From assembly GCF_014205255.1 (NCBI RefSeq), contig NZ_JACHNE010000001.1, positions 5,332,001 through 5,396,000 of the forward strand: 64,000 bases of DNA. Direction: 5' to 3'. Position numbers and translations under genes: made by a program. A model generated the notes under the pieces. The model was not told the origin of the DNA. It saw nothing but the letters and a program-made list of their open reading frames with translations, and made no database searches. This document shows, one piece after another, positions 15,816 through 23,643 of the stretch (the first letter of the stretch is position 1; each line of letters begins with the position of its first letter). Source of the stretch: Streptomyces caelestis (lineage in GTDB: Bacteria > Actinomycetota > Actinomycetes > Streptomycetales > Streptomycetaceae).

Positions 15816-16484
15816 TCAGGCCCCGTGCTTCTCCGCGTACTCCCGCGCCAGCCTCAGCGACTCCGGGTGCAGCGCCTCGCCCGCCGCCAGCAGCCGCGGC
15901 AGCAGCGTCCGCTCGGTGGTCACCGCCCGGAACTGGAGGGCCACGGTCACGTCGTGCTCCGGCCGGTGCACGATCTCGACGGGGTCGCCCGCCCGGATCT
16001 CACCGGGCTCGATCACCCGCAGATACGCCCCGGGCGCGCCCCGCTGCGTGAACCGCTTCACCCACTGCTTCTCGCCCAGATGGCCCTGGAAGGTGCGGCA
16101 CGGGATCCGCCCGCAGGTGACCTCCAGCAGCACCGCGGGCCCGACGCGCCAGCGCTCGCCGATTTGCGCCCCGGAGACGTCGAGGCCCTCGGTCGTGAGG
16201 TTCTCGCCGAACGCCCCGTGCGCCAGCGGCCGGCCCAGCTCGCGCTCCCACGCGTCCATGTCCTCGCGCGCCATCGCGTAGACCGCCTGGTCGTCGCCGC
16301 CGTGGTGCTCCAGCTTGCACACCGCGTCCCCGGCCAGCCCGCTCCCGCCGACGCCCTTGGGCCCGGGCGCCGACACCCGCACCGGCCCGTCCACCGGCTG
16401 TTTGTCGATTCCAGTCACACCCTCCGGGTTGTCCGTGTACGTCACAGCCTTGGCACGGCCCAGATTCACAGACAGAAGCTTCAT
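15816..16484 (-). CDS. MOSC domain protein (YiiM-like)
   Basis: A 222-residue MOSC-domain protein, related to the C-terminal domain of molybdenum-cofactor sulfurase and to YiiM, which handles N-hydroxylated compounds with molybdenum cofactor. Family signatures: LEHHGGDDQAVYAMAREDMD, HGAFGENLTTEGLD, and the conserved Cys in LLEVTCGRIPCRTF. ATG 16484 gives MKLLSVNLG, the usual start for this family; the longer frame adds only nine residues. It is divergent from the LysR regulator gene with 79 bases between, so it is a likely target of that regulator. Confidence 0.88.
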   Translation of the reverse strand: MKLLSVNLGRAKAVTYTDNPEGVTGIDKQPVDGPVRVSAPGPKGVGGSGLAGDAVCKLEHHGGDDQAVYAMAREDMDAWERELGRPLAHGAFGENLTTEGLDVSGAQIGERWRVGPAVLLEVTCGRIPCRTFQGHLGEKQWVKRFTQRGAPGAYLRVIEPGEIRAGDPVEIVHRPEHDVTVALQFRAVTTERTLLPRLLAAGEALHPESLRLAREYAEKHGA

Positions 16485-16563
16485 GCCCGCACGGTAGGGG
16501 ACCCGTCCCAAAGCGTCGACGCATTATTCGGAACGGCTTCAAAGGGTCGCTTATCCTCGAAAG

Positions 16564-17460
16564 GTGATCGAAGCTCGTCATCTCCGCGTACTGCGCGCCG
16601 TCGCGGCCACCGGCTCCTTCTCCGCCGCGGGCCGTGAACTGGGCTGCACCCAGCCCGCCGTCAGCCAGCAGATGAAGGCCCTGGAAGCCTCCGTCGGCAC
16701 TCCGCTGCTGATCCGCACGGGACGCGAGATGCGCCTGACCCAGGCCGGTGAGGCGCTGGTGCGGCACGCCGCCGGGATCCTCGCCGGGCTCACGGCGGCC
16801 GAGGAGGAGGTCGCCGCCATCGCCGGGCTGCGGGCCGGACGGGTCCGGCTCGTCTCCTTTCCCAGCGGCAGCTCCACTCTCGTGCCGACGGCCCTCGCCG
16901 CGCTGCGCGAGGCGCACCCCGGCACCCGGGTCTTCCTGGAGGAGGCCGAACCGCCCACGTCGGTCGGCATGCTGCGCGAGGGCGACTGCGACGTGGCGCT
17001 CGCCTTCCGCTACGAGGGGGCGGCGGGCGCCGAGGAGTGGGAGGACCTCGTCGTACGGCCGCTGCTGACGGACCGGCTCGTCGCGCTCGTGCCGGAACGG
17101 CACCGGCTCGCGGGCGCGCGGTCCGTCGCGATCGGCGAGCTCGCGCGGGAGCCGTGGATCGCGGGCTGCCCGCGCTGCCGCGGTCAGCTGGTCGAGGTGT
17201 GCGCGGCGGCCGGCTTCACCCCGCGCATCGACTTCGCGACCGACGACTACCCGGCCGTCGCCGGCCTGGTCGGCGCGGGTCTCGGCGTGGCCGTGCTGCC
17301 CCAGCTGGCCGTCGAGTCCGTACGGCCCCGGGGGGTACGGACCGTGACACTGGAACCGGCGGTGCGCCGGGAGATCGTCGCGCTCACCCTGCCCGACCTC
17401 GCACAGGTCCCGGCGGTGGCGGCGACGCTCGACCAACTGGCACGGGCAGGCCACCGCTAG
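16564..17460 (+). CDS. LysR-family transcriptional regulator
   Basis: A 298-residue LysR-type regulator. The winged helix-turn-helix lies at residues 3-60 (HLRVLRAVAATGSFSAAGRE, LGCTQPAVSQQMKALEASVG), followed by a periplasmic-binding-like effector domain ending near 290. Two Cys in CPRCRG (near 200) could sense redox or metal, but this is only suggestive. The start is a GTG at 16564, with GAAAGG upstream. It is divergent from the MOSC gene; LysR proteins commonly control a divergent neighbour and themselves from the shared intergenic region. Effector unknown. Confidence 0.9.
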   Translation: MIEARHLRVLRAVAATGSFSAAGRELGCTQPAVSQQMKALEASVGTPLLIRTGREMRLTQAGEALVRHAAGILAGLTAAEEEVAAIAGLRAGRVRLVSFPSGSSTLVPTALAALREAHPGTRVFLEEAEPPTSVGMLREGDCDVALAFRYEGAAGAEEWEDLVVRPLLTDRLVALVPERHRLAGARSVAIGELAREPWIAGCPRCRGQLVEVCAAAGFTPRIDFATDDYPAVAGLVGAGLGVAVLPQLAVESVRPRGVRTVTLEPAVRREIVALTLPDLAQVPAVAATLDQLARAGHR

Positions 17461-17543
17461 CCACAGCGCAAGCGCCAGCCACGGCGCCAGCGCGCCAAAA
17501 ACCAACGGCACGCATGCGCGTGCCTGTTCGCAGAAACGTTCCT

Positions 17544-17873
17544 TCAGTTGTTCGAGGCGGCGCGCCCGCCGGATGTCGACGCCGACACCAGCCGGTTGCG
17601 CGCCCGCCCCATCAGCTCTTCTCGCTCGTCCTCGGTCAGCCCGCCCCACACGCCGTACGGCTCACGCACGGCCAGCGCGTGGGCGGCGCACTCGGCACGC
17701 ACAGGGCATCTCATGCAGACCTCTTTGGCCGAGTTCTCGCGAGCGCTCCGAGCCGCACCGCGCTCGCCCTCCGGATGGAAGAAGAGCGAGCTGTCCACCC
17801 CTCGACAGGCAGCCAGCAGCTGCCAGTCCCACAGGTCCGCGTTCGGTCCGGGAAGGCGGGAGAAATCTGCCAT
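17544..17873 (-). CDS. whiD: WhiB-family sporulation regulator WhiD (WhiB3 type)
   Basis: A 109-residue WhiB-like protein, which carries a [4Fe-4S] cluster and acts with the principal sigma factor to regulate transcription. The four cluster ligands are Cys23, Cys53, Cys56 and Cys62 (CMRCPVRAEC), followed by the GVWGG turn at 74-78 and a basic C-terminal stretch (RARNRL). The sequence and the position next to bldM match WhiD of Streptomyces, needed for spore maturation. The same position relative to groEL1 and sigD in mycobacteria is held by whiB3. ATG 17873 follows AAGGGG. The upstream region to bldM is unusually AT-rich for this genome. Confidence 0.9.
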   Translation of the reverse strand: MADFSRLPGPNADLWDWQLLAACRGVDSSLFFHPEGERGAARSARENSAKEVCMRCPVRAECAAHALAVREPYGVWGGLTEDEREELMGRARNRLVSASTSGGRAASNN

Positions 17874-18253
17874 TACGTGACCCCTTGTAGCCGTTCTGGG
17901 CGGATCTGGTGTCAACGACCGTACAACTACGATCTAAGGAGATGAAAATATGACTCATTGCGAATCTAGCTCCAGACACTGGCAAAGCGGAAGAAAAGGG
18001 TCTGAATGGGGCATAGGTTGTGATGAAAGTTCGAGGGTCTGTTGTGCATGTCGGCACCGTGTCCGGCCCCTCACGTAGAGTGCCGAAGATGTCAGCCGCC
18101 CCCGTAACTCTTTCGAGTGACCGTCGTTGAGAGTGCGAGGCGGTTGAAGGAAAAAGCGCTCGGGCAGGTGTCCGAAGCGGTCGACCGCACAGGTGACGAT
18201 TTCGTACCAGCCTGGAGGCTCAAGGTGACGCGCATCAGCTGCGGAGGGCGGCC
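17874..18253. promoter_or_regulatory. AT-rich divergent regulatory region between whiD and bldM
   Basis: About 380 bases with lower GC than all surroundings (for example ATGAAAATATGACTCATTGC around 17942). A GTGTC at 17909-17913 is a GACAC on the other strand, the short core recognised by WhiA, but a five-base match proves nothing. The bldM promoter is annotated separately. A 42-codon open frame at 17950-18078 behind AAGGAG has non-Streptomyces codon use and is not called as a gene. Confidence 0.6.
18103..18130 (+). promoter_or_regulatory. sigma-BldN-type promoter of bldM
   Basis: CGTAAC (18103-18108) and CGTTGA (18125-18130) are separated by exactly 16 bp. This is the promoter type recognised by the developmental ECF sigma factor BldN, of which bldM is the classical target. 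Transcription would start near 18137, giving a leader of about 115 bases. Confidence 0.85.
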
Positions 18254-18865
18254 ATGACTTCCGTCCTCGTCTGCGACGACTCCCCGCTTGCCCGAGAGGC
18301 GCTCCGTCGCGCGGTCGCAACCGTGCCCGGCGTAGAGCGCGTGACGACGGCGGCCAACGGCGAGGAAGTCCTCCGCCGCTGGGGGGCCGACCGCTCGGAC
18401 CTGATTCTGATGGACGTACGCATGCCCGGCCTGGGCGGCGTCGAGACGGTCCGGCGGCTGCTGTCCGCCGACCCCGGTGCGCGCATCATCATGCTCACCG
18501 TCGCCGAGGACCTGGACGGTGTGGCCCTCGCGGTCGCCGCCGGCGCCCGCGGCTATCTGCACAAGGACGCCTCCCGCGCGGAGCTCCGCGCGACGGTGAC
18601 GCAGGCCCTGGCCGACCCGACCTGGCGGCTCGCCCCGCGCCGGCTGCGCTCGGCCGAGATGGGCGCCGCGCCGACGCTCACGGCGCGTGAGATCCAGGTT
18701 CTCGAGGGCATGAGCCACGGCCGCTCGAACGCGGAGATCGGCCGCGAGCTGTTCCTCTCCGAGGACACCGTCAAGACGCACGCCCGGCGCCTGTTCAAGA
18801 AGCTCGGCGCCTCGGACCGGGCCCACGCCGTGGCGCTCGGCTTCCGGTGGGGTCTGGTGCGCTAG
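18254..18865 (+). CDS. bldM: orphan response regulator BldM (WhiK)
   Basis: A 203-residue NarL/FixJ-type regulator. The receiver domain spans residues 1-120, with Asp9/Asp10, the phospho-site equivalent Asp54 in LILMDVRMPG, Thr82 and Lys104. A LuxR-type helix-turn-helix lies at about 140-200 (TAREIQVLEGMSHGRSNAEI, SEDTVKTHARRLFKKLGASD). Sequence, size and neighbours identify BldM, which controls early aerial development as a homodimer and later sporulation genes as a heterodimer with WhiI. No kinase gene is adjacent, fitting an orphan regulator. GGAGGG precedes the ATG. The stop codon lies at the edge of a 22-bp inverted repeat that could also end transcription. Confidence 0.95.
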   Translation: MTSVLVCDDSPLAREALRRAVATVPGVERVTTAANGEEVLRRWGADRSDLILMDVRMPGLGGVETVRRLLSADPGARIIMLTVAEDLDGVALAVAAGARGYLHKDASRAELRATVTQALADPTWRLAPRRLRSAEMGAAPTLTAREIQVLEGMSHGRSNAEIGRELFLSEDTVKTHARRLFKKLGASDRAHAVALGFRWGLVR

Positions 18866-19040
18866 GGAGTGTCCGCAAAGTCCCGGCGTCCGCCCGGAGG
18901 GCGGGCGCTGCGGCGTTCGGTGACTGCTCTCGGCGTGCCGGGCGGACGCCCGCGTACTGGTGGTGCGCGGGTGTTCGCCCGGTGCGGCGAGAGGGAGTGC
19001 CGGGCGTCGCGGGGCAGGCGGGACTTTGCGGACACTCCCT
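18864..19040. mobile_element. MITE-like element with 22-bp perfect terminal inverted repeats
   Basis: AGGGAGTGTCCGCAAAGTCC plus CG (18864-18885) is repeated perfectly in inverse orientation at 19019-19040. Inside, GGCGTCCGCCCGG and CCGGGCGGACGCC form a second inverted repeat. The right arm, read on the minus strand, is homologous to the end of the IS701-like relic at 48175-48270 (TGTCCGCAAAGTCCCGCCTG and onward), so this is probably a non-autonomous derivative of that transposon family. It begins in the bldM stop codon and may act as its terminator. Confidence 0.7.
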
Positions 19041-19439
19041 GGGCCCTGTCCTTCGGATCGGGCCGGCTGCCACACGCGGCATCCGGCGAGGGCCGGAGAG
19101 CGGAGGGGTGCGGATGCCCCCGCGCCAGCCGCACGAGCGCGTGTGCGGGCCGGCGGCCGACGGCCACGCCGGTGGGGGCCTCCCCCTGCCCGAGCGAGGT
19201 CGAGAGCTCGGGAGGGCGCGGACGGGGACCCCGGCCCCCGGGAGGAGCCGAGCGGCAGGCCCTGGGGACGATCGCGGGTGTGGCGGCGGTCGCAATGTGG
19301 GCAAGGAAGGCCAGGTCGGCGGGGGCGGACCGGGAGTGCGCCGGGTGCCCGCTGCTCGTTTCGCCGCGGATGCCGCATCCTTGAGGGTGTGGAGTTCCTC
19401 GGGGACGATTCGGTCGAGCGGAAGGGGAGGGCGCAGGGG
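19041..19439. other. gene-free region upstream of sigD with a dispersed hairpin
   Basis: About 400 bases without a credible gene. Near 19178-19217 lies an imperfect hairpin (CTCCCCCTGCCCGAGC against GCTCGGGAGGG) resembling a short element scattered in Streptomyces genomes; a related one is inserted in the IS relic at 48223-48240. The ribosome binding site region of sigD (GGGGAGG near 19424) is at its end. Confidence 0.5.
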
Positions 19440-20117
19440 ATGAGTTCCGGCGCACCTGCTCATAACGCTTCGGTGCACAACAACGGGCGCGGTGCCACGG
19501 ACCCGGCGGCCGCAAGGCACCATGGACCGATGCGCGACGACGAGGCGGTCAATGCCCAAGGGGCGATCGGCGCGCTCGTCCACCGCGCCGTCGACGGGGA
19601 CGAGCAGGCCACGCACGACCTGCTCGCCCATGTCCACCCTCTGGCCCTGCGCTACTGCCGCACCCGTCTGTCCCGCCTCCCGGGCGACGCCCGGCACTTC
19701 GTGGAGGACCTCGCCCAGGAGGTCTGCGTGGCGGTGCTCCTCGCGCTGCCCCGCTACCGGGACACCGGGCGCCCCTTCGAGGCGTTCGTCTTCGCCATCG
19801 CCGCGCACAAGGTCGCCGACCTCCAGCGCGCGGCGATGCGGCACCCGGGCTCGACGGCCGTCCCCTCGGACGAGATGCCCGAGCGGCCCGACGACTCCCT
19901 GGGTCCGGAGGAGCGCGCCCTGCTGAGCAGCGACGCGGAATGGGCCAAGAAACTGCTGGCCAACCTGCCCGAGAACCAGCGGGAGCTGCTGCTGCTGCGG
20001 ATCGCGGTGGGGTTGACGGCGGAGGAGACGGGTCAGATGTTGGGAATGTCACCCGGCGCGGTCCGTGTGGCCCAGCACCGGGCCCTGAGCAGGCTGAGGG
20101 CGCTCGCCGAGCAGTAG
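19440..20117 (+). CDS. sigD: ECF-type RNA polymerase sigma factor SigD
   Basis: A 225-residue sigma-70 family factor with region 2 (DLLAHVHPLALRYCRTRLSR, DLAQEVCVAVLLALPRYRDT, PFEAFVFAIAAHKVADLQRA) and region 4 (LLANLPENQRELLLLRIAVG, LTAEETGQMLGMSPGAVRVA, then QHRALSRLRAL). The position before guaB matches sigD of M. tuberculosis. ATG 19440 is chosen because purine-rich GGGGAGGGCGCAGGGG precedes it; ATG 19530 is a shorter alternative. In mycobacteria an anti-sigma gene (rsdA) follows sigD. Here guaB comes next after 139 bases, with no anti-sigma gene in between, so regulation must differ. Target genes unknown. Confidence 0.88.
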   Translation: MSSGAPAHNASVHNNGRGATDPAAARHHGPMRDDEAVNAQGAIGALVHRAVDGDEQATHDLLAHVHPLALRYCRTRLSRLPGDARHFVEDLAQEVCVAVLLALPRYRDTGRPFEAFVFAIAAHKVADLQRAAMRHPGSTAVPSDEMPERPDDSLGPEERALLSSDAEWAKKLLANLPENQRELLLLRIAVGLTAEETGQMLGMSPGAVRVAQHRALSRLRALAEQ

Positions 20118-20256
20118 TGCCTTCGTTGAACAAGGGATGCGCCGGTTCCGTACGAAGATACGAAGCCCCCGGTCAGGCGGAACACTGGAATTCGGGCTCT
20201 CTGCTTCCCGTTAGCATGGACATCCGCACCGATCAAGGCCATTTGGGGAAGGTGTC

Positions 20257-21759
20257 ATGACTGCCAACGTCGACGGCGTGCCCGACAAATTCGCGACACT
20301 CGGGCTGACCTACGACGACGTGCTGCTGCTGCCGGGTGCATCCGAGGTGCTCCCCAACGCGGTCGACACCTCGTCCCGCATCTCCCGCAACGTCCGGGTG
20401 AACATCCCGCTGCTCTCCGCGGCGATGGACAAGGTCACCGAGTCCCGTATGGCGATCGCCATGGCCCGCCAGGGCGGCGTCGGCGTACTGCACCGCAACC
20501 TCTCCGTCGAGGACCAGGTCAACCAGGTCGACCTGGTGAAGCGTTCCGAGTCCGGCATGGTCACCGACCCCATCACGGTGCACCCGGACGCGACGCTGGC
20601 CGAGGCCGATGCCCTGTGCGCCAAGTTCCGCATCAGCGGCGTCCCGGTCACCGACCCGGCGGGCAAGCTGCTCGGCATCGTCACCAACCGTGACATGGCC
20701 TTCGAGACCGACCGCACCCGTCAGGTGCGCGAGGTCATGACCCCGATGCCGCTCGTCACCGGCAAGGTCGGCATCTCCGGGCCGGACGCCATGGAGCTGC
20801 TGCGCCGCCACAAGATCGAGAAGCTCCCGCTGGTCGACGACGCGGGCGTCCTCAAGGGCCTCATCACGGTCAAGGACTTCGTCAAGGCCGAGCAGTACCC
20901 CAACGCCGCGAAGGACGCCGAGGGCCGCCTGATCGTCGGTGCCGCCGTCGGTGCCAGCCCCGAGGCGCTGGAGCGGGCCCAGGCGCTGGCCGAGGCCGGT
21001 GTGGACTTCCTGGTCGTCGACACCTCGCACGGCCACAACAGCAACGCCCTCAGCTGGATGTCGAAGATCAAGTCGAGTGTCGGGGTCGACGTGATCGGCG
21101 GCAACGTCGCCACCCGTGACGGCGCGCAGGCGCTGATCGACGCCGGCGTCGACGGCATCAAGGTCGGCGTGGGCCCCGGCTCGATCTGCACCACCCGGGT
21201 CGTCGCCGGTATCGGTGTCCCGCAGGTCACGGCCATCTACGAGGCGTCCCTCGCGGCCCGTCCGGCCGGCGTGCCGCTGATCGGCGACGGCGGTCTGCAG
21301 TACTCGGGCGACATTGGCAAGGCGCTCGCCGCCGGCGCCGACACCGTCATGCTGGGCAGCCTCCTCGCCGGCTGTGAGGAGTCGCCCGGCGAGCTCCAGT
21401 TCATCAACGGCAAGCAGTTCAAGTCCTACCGTGGGATGGGGTCGCTCGGCGCGATGCAGTCCCGGGGCCAGGGCCGGTCGTACTCGAAGGACCGCTACTT
21501 CCAGGCCGAGGTGGCCGCGGACGACAAGCTCGTGCCCGAGGGCATCGAGGGGCAGGTGCCCTACCGCGGTCCGCTGGCCAACGTGTTGCACCAGCTCGTC
21601 GGCGGTCTGCGCCAGACCATGGGCTACGTGGGTGCCGCCACCATCGGGGAGATGGAGACCAAGGGCCGCTTCGTCCGGATCACCTCGGCGGGCCTCAAGG
21701 AGAGCCACCCGCACGACATCCAGATGACGGTCGAGGCGCCGAACTACAGCCGCAAGTAG
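20257..21759 (+). CDS. guaB: inosine-5'-monophosphate dehydrogenase
   Basis: A 500-residue IMPDH, which oxidises IMP to XMP with NAD+, the first committed step to GMP. The N-terminal barrel start is FATLGLTYDDVLLLPG. A pair of CBS domains is inserted at about residues 95-215 (VTDPITVHPDATLAEADALC, EVMTPMPLVTGKVGISGPDA). The catalytic loop is GVGPGSICTTR with the nucleophile Cys311, and the flap region YRGMGSLGAMQ is intact. The ATG follows GGGGAAGG. A strong terminator follows, and the GuaB-related gene guaB3 lies next with its own ribosome binding site. guaA is about 24 kb downstream. Confidence 0.98.
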   Translation: MTANVDGVPDKFATLGLTYDDVLLLPGASEVLPNAVDTSSRISRNVRVNIPLLSAAMDKVTESRMAIAMARQGGVGVLHRNLSVEDQVNQVDLVKRSESGMVTDPITVHPDATLAEADALCAKFRISGVPVTDPAGKLLGIVTNRDMAFETDRTRQVREVMTPMPLVTGKVGISGPDAMELLRRHKIEKLPLVDDAGVLKGLITVKDFVKAEQYPNAAKDAEGRLIVGAAVGASPEALERAQALAEAGVDFLVVDTSHGHNSNALSWMSKIKSSVGVDVIGGNVATRDGAQALIDAGVDGIKVGVGPGSICTTRVVAGIGVPQVTAIYEASLAARPAGVPLIGDGGLQYSGDIGKALAAGADTVMLGSLLAGCEESPGELQFINGKQFKSYRGMGSLGAMQSRGQGRSYSKDRYFQAEVAADDKLVPEGIEGQVPYRGPLANVLHQLVGGLRQTMGYVGAATIGEMETKGRFVRITSAGLKESHPHDIQMTVEAPNYSRK

Positions 21760-21775
21760 CGGACAGGCCTGACGA

Positions 21776-21805
21776 GGGCGGCCCCGGAAGCATCCGGGGC
21801 CGCCC
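21776..21805 (+). terminator. terminator after guaB
   Basis: A perfect 13-bp stem, GGGCGGCCCCGGA with TCCGGGGCCGCCC, and a four-base loop, followed by TT. It separates guaB from guaB3. Confidence 0.9.
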
Positions 21806-21865
21806 TTGCCGTACCCGTCGGCGATACTGGAAGACGCTGAAACGCAACAGGGAAAGGCCACAGAC

Positions 21866-22990
21866 GTGACTGAGATCGAGATCGGGCGCGGCAAGCGCGG
21901 CCGCCGGGCGTACGCCTTCGACGACATCGCCGTCGTCCCCAGCCGCCGTACGCGGGACCCGAAGGAGGTCTCGATCGCCTGGCAGATCGACGCCTACCGC
22001 TTCGAGCTGCCCTTCCTGGCCGCCCCCATGGACTCGGTCGTCTCCCCGGCCACCGCCATCCGCATCGGCGAGCTCGGCGGCCTGGGCGTGCTGAACCTCG
22101 AAGGTCTGTGGACGCGGTACGAGGACCCGCAGCCGCTGCTCGACGAGATCGCCGAGCTGCCCGCCGACGCGGCGACGCGGCGCCTTCAGGAGATCTACGC
22201 CGCGCCCATCAAGGAGGAGCTGATCGGCGCGCGGATCAAGGAGGTGCGCGACTCGGGCGTGGTCACGGCCGCGGCGCTCTCCCCGCAGCGCACGGCCCAG
22301 TTCTCCAAGGCCGTCGTCGACGCGGGCGTGGACCTCTTCGTCATCCGCGGTACGACGGTCTCGGCGGAGCACGTCTCCGGTGCGCACGAGCCGCTGAACC
22401 TGAAGCAGTTCATCTACGAGCTGGACGTCCCGGTGATCGTCGGCGGCTGCGCCACGTACACCGCGGCCCTGCACCTGATGCGCACCGGCGCGGCGGGCGT
22501 GCTGGTCGGCTTCGGCGGCGGCGCCGCGCACACCACGCGCAACGTGCTGGGCATCCAGGTCCCGATGGCGACGGCGGTCGCCGACGTGGCCGCGGCCCGC
22601 CGCGACTACATGGACGAGTCCGGCGGCCGGTACGTGCACGTGATCGCGGACGGCGGTGTCGGCTGGTCCGGCGACCTGCCCAAGGCGATCGCCTGCGGCG
22701 CCGACGCGGTCATGATGGGCTCCCCGCTCGCCCGCGCGACCGACGGCCCGGGCAAGGGCAACCACTGGGGCATGGAGGCCGTGAACGAGGAGCTGCCGCG
22801 CGGCCAGAAGGTCGACCTCGGCACGGTCGGCACCATCGAGGAGATCCTCACGGGTCCGTCCCACACCCCGGACGGCTCGATGAACCTCTTCGGCGCGCTG
22901 CGGCGGGCGATGGCCACGACCGGGTACAGCGAGCTGAAGGAGTTCCAGCGGGTCGAGGTGACGGTGGCGGACTCGCAGCACCGGCGGTAG
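21866..22990 (+). CDS. guaB3: GuaB3 family IMP dehydrogenase-related protein
   Basis: A 374-residue protein of the IMPDH/GMP-reductase superfamily (MTEIEIGRGKRGRRAYAFDD at the start). It has the barrel but no CBS domains. In the catalytic loop, GSICTTR of IMPDH is replaced by GGGAAHTTRNVLG, so the nucleophilic Cys is not at its usual place. This is characteristic of the actinobacterial GuaB3 group, whose activity is less clear than that of GuaB. GTG 21866 is chosen because it gives the family start and has GGGAAAGG upstream. The adjacent position to guaB is conserved in mycobacteria (guaB2-guaB3). A strong terminator follows. Confidence 0.93.
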   Translation: MTEIEIGRGKRGRRAYAFDDIAVVPSRRTRDPKEVSIAWQIDAYRFELPFLAAPMDSVVSPATAIRIGELGGLGVLNLEGLWTRYEDPQPLLDEIAELPADAATRRLQEIYAAPIKEELIGARIKEVRDSGVVTAAALSPQRTAQFSKAVVDAGVDLFVIRGTTVSAEHVSGAHEPLNLKQFIYELDVPVIVGGCATYTAALHLMRTGAAGVLVGFGGGAAHTTRNVLGIQVPMATAVADVAAARRDYMDESGGRYVHVIADGGVGWSGDLPKAIACGADAVMMGSPLARATDGPGKGNHWGMEAVNEELPRGQKVDLGTVGTIEEILTGPSHTPDGSMNLFGALRRAMATTGYSELKEFQRVEVTVADSQHRR

Positions 22991-23011
22991 TCGGTAGCCC
23001 CCAGGACGAGG

Positions 23012-23049
23012 AAGGGCCTGGTCACTCGGGTGAGTGACCAGGCCCTTTT
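23012..23049 (+). terminator. terminator after guaB3
   Basis: AAGGGCCTGGTCACTC and GAGTGACCAGGCCCTT form a perfect 16-bp stem with a four-base loop, followed by TT, one of the best terminators in the window. Confidence 0.95.
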
Positions 23050-23287
23050 GCGTGCCCAACTGGCCCTGGCGGGGCGCGTGTTGGCTTATGGGGGCGCGCG
23101 GTTGCCTTCGGGCCGGATGGCGCGGTGGAGGGCGGTTTCGAGGCGCTAGTGTCCGTGATCGGCGCCCCGGTTCTCCTGGGTGCCCCCTTCCAAGGACACG
23201 GTTCCGGACCCCGGCCCCTCGGGGCCCGGCCCGATTCCGACGTGCTGCCTACCGGGCCAATGGGTGGCGTCGTGGAAGGGGGCGCTC

Positions 23288-23383
23288 ATGGGACGCCACC
23301 GCAAGCCCACCCGCTGGGACCGACTCCGTCTTCGGATGGTGCAGTGCCGGAGGAGGTGGATCTTGCGACTTTTCGGATGGTGA
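23288..23383 (+). CDS. possible 31-residue highly basic peptide
   Basis: ATG 23288 stands five bases after GGAAGGGGG. The frame encodes a short peptide rich in Arg and Trp (for example RHRKPTRWDRLRLRM, then CRRRWILRLFGW). Its stop lies within the first unit of the hairpin tandem repeat. Arg/Trp-rich composition would suit a membrane- or nucleic-acid-binding peptide, but it is equally compatible with chance in repeat-derived GC-rich DNA. I know no family that matches. Confidence 0.2.
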   Translation: MGRHRKPTRWDRLRLRMVQCRRRWILRLFGW

Positions 23384-23573
23384 GCGGCCGCCCCTATAGA
23401 GACTAGGGGCGGACACTCCGTGATCCATCCAGGAGCCTGCCGCAGTGGCCACTGCGGTGGGCTCCGCCTTGCTTCGGATGGTGAGCGGCCGCCCCCACGA
23501 GAACTAGGGGCGGACACTCCGTGATCCATCCAGGAGCCTGCCGCAGTGCCCGCTGCGGTGGGCTCCGCCGTCT
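23372..23573. repeat. two tandem ~101-bp units, each with two strong hairpins
   Basis: Unit 1 (23372-23472) and unit 2 (23473-23573) are nearly identical. Each holds CCGCCCCTA...TAGGGGCGG (23388-23412 in unit 1; shortened in unit 2) and a 34-bp near-palindrome starting GGAGCCTGCCGCAGTGG and ending CCACTGCGGTGGGCTCC (23432-23465 in unit 1). A partial third trace of the CTTCGGATGGTG start occurs near 23332. It lies between the guaB3 terminator and the convergent dehydrogenase gene, so it could terminate transcription from either side or be a mobile hairpin element. Confidence 0.8.
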
Positions 23574-23643
23574 CCCAAGGTACTGGCGGCGGGGTGCCCC
23601 GCGCCACCAGCCCAGGGGGCTCAGCGCCCCCACGCGCCCCTCT

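Noticed and set aside
17880..17935. A sigma-BldN promoter for whiD, because CGTTGA occurs on the minus strand
   Set aside because: The matching CGTAAC box is not present 16 bp upstream.
17950..18078. A 42-codon frame behind AAGGAG in the whiD-bldM intergenic region, with five Cys
   Set aside because: About half of its codons end in A or T, unlike real genes here, and the stretch is better explained as an AT-rich regulatory region.
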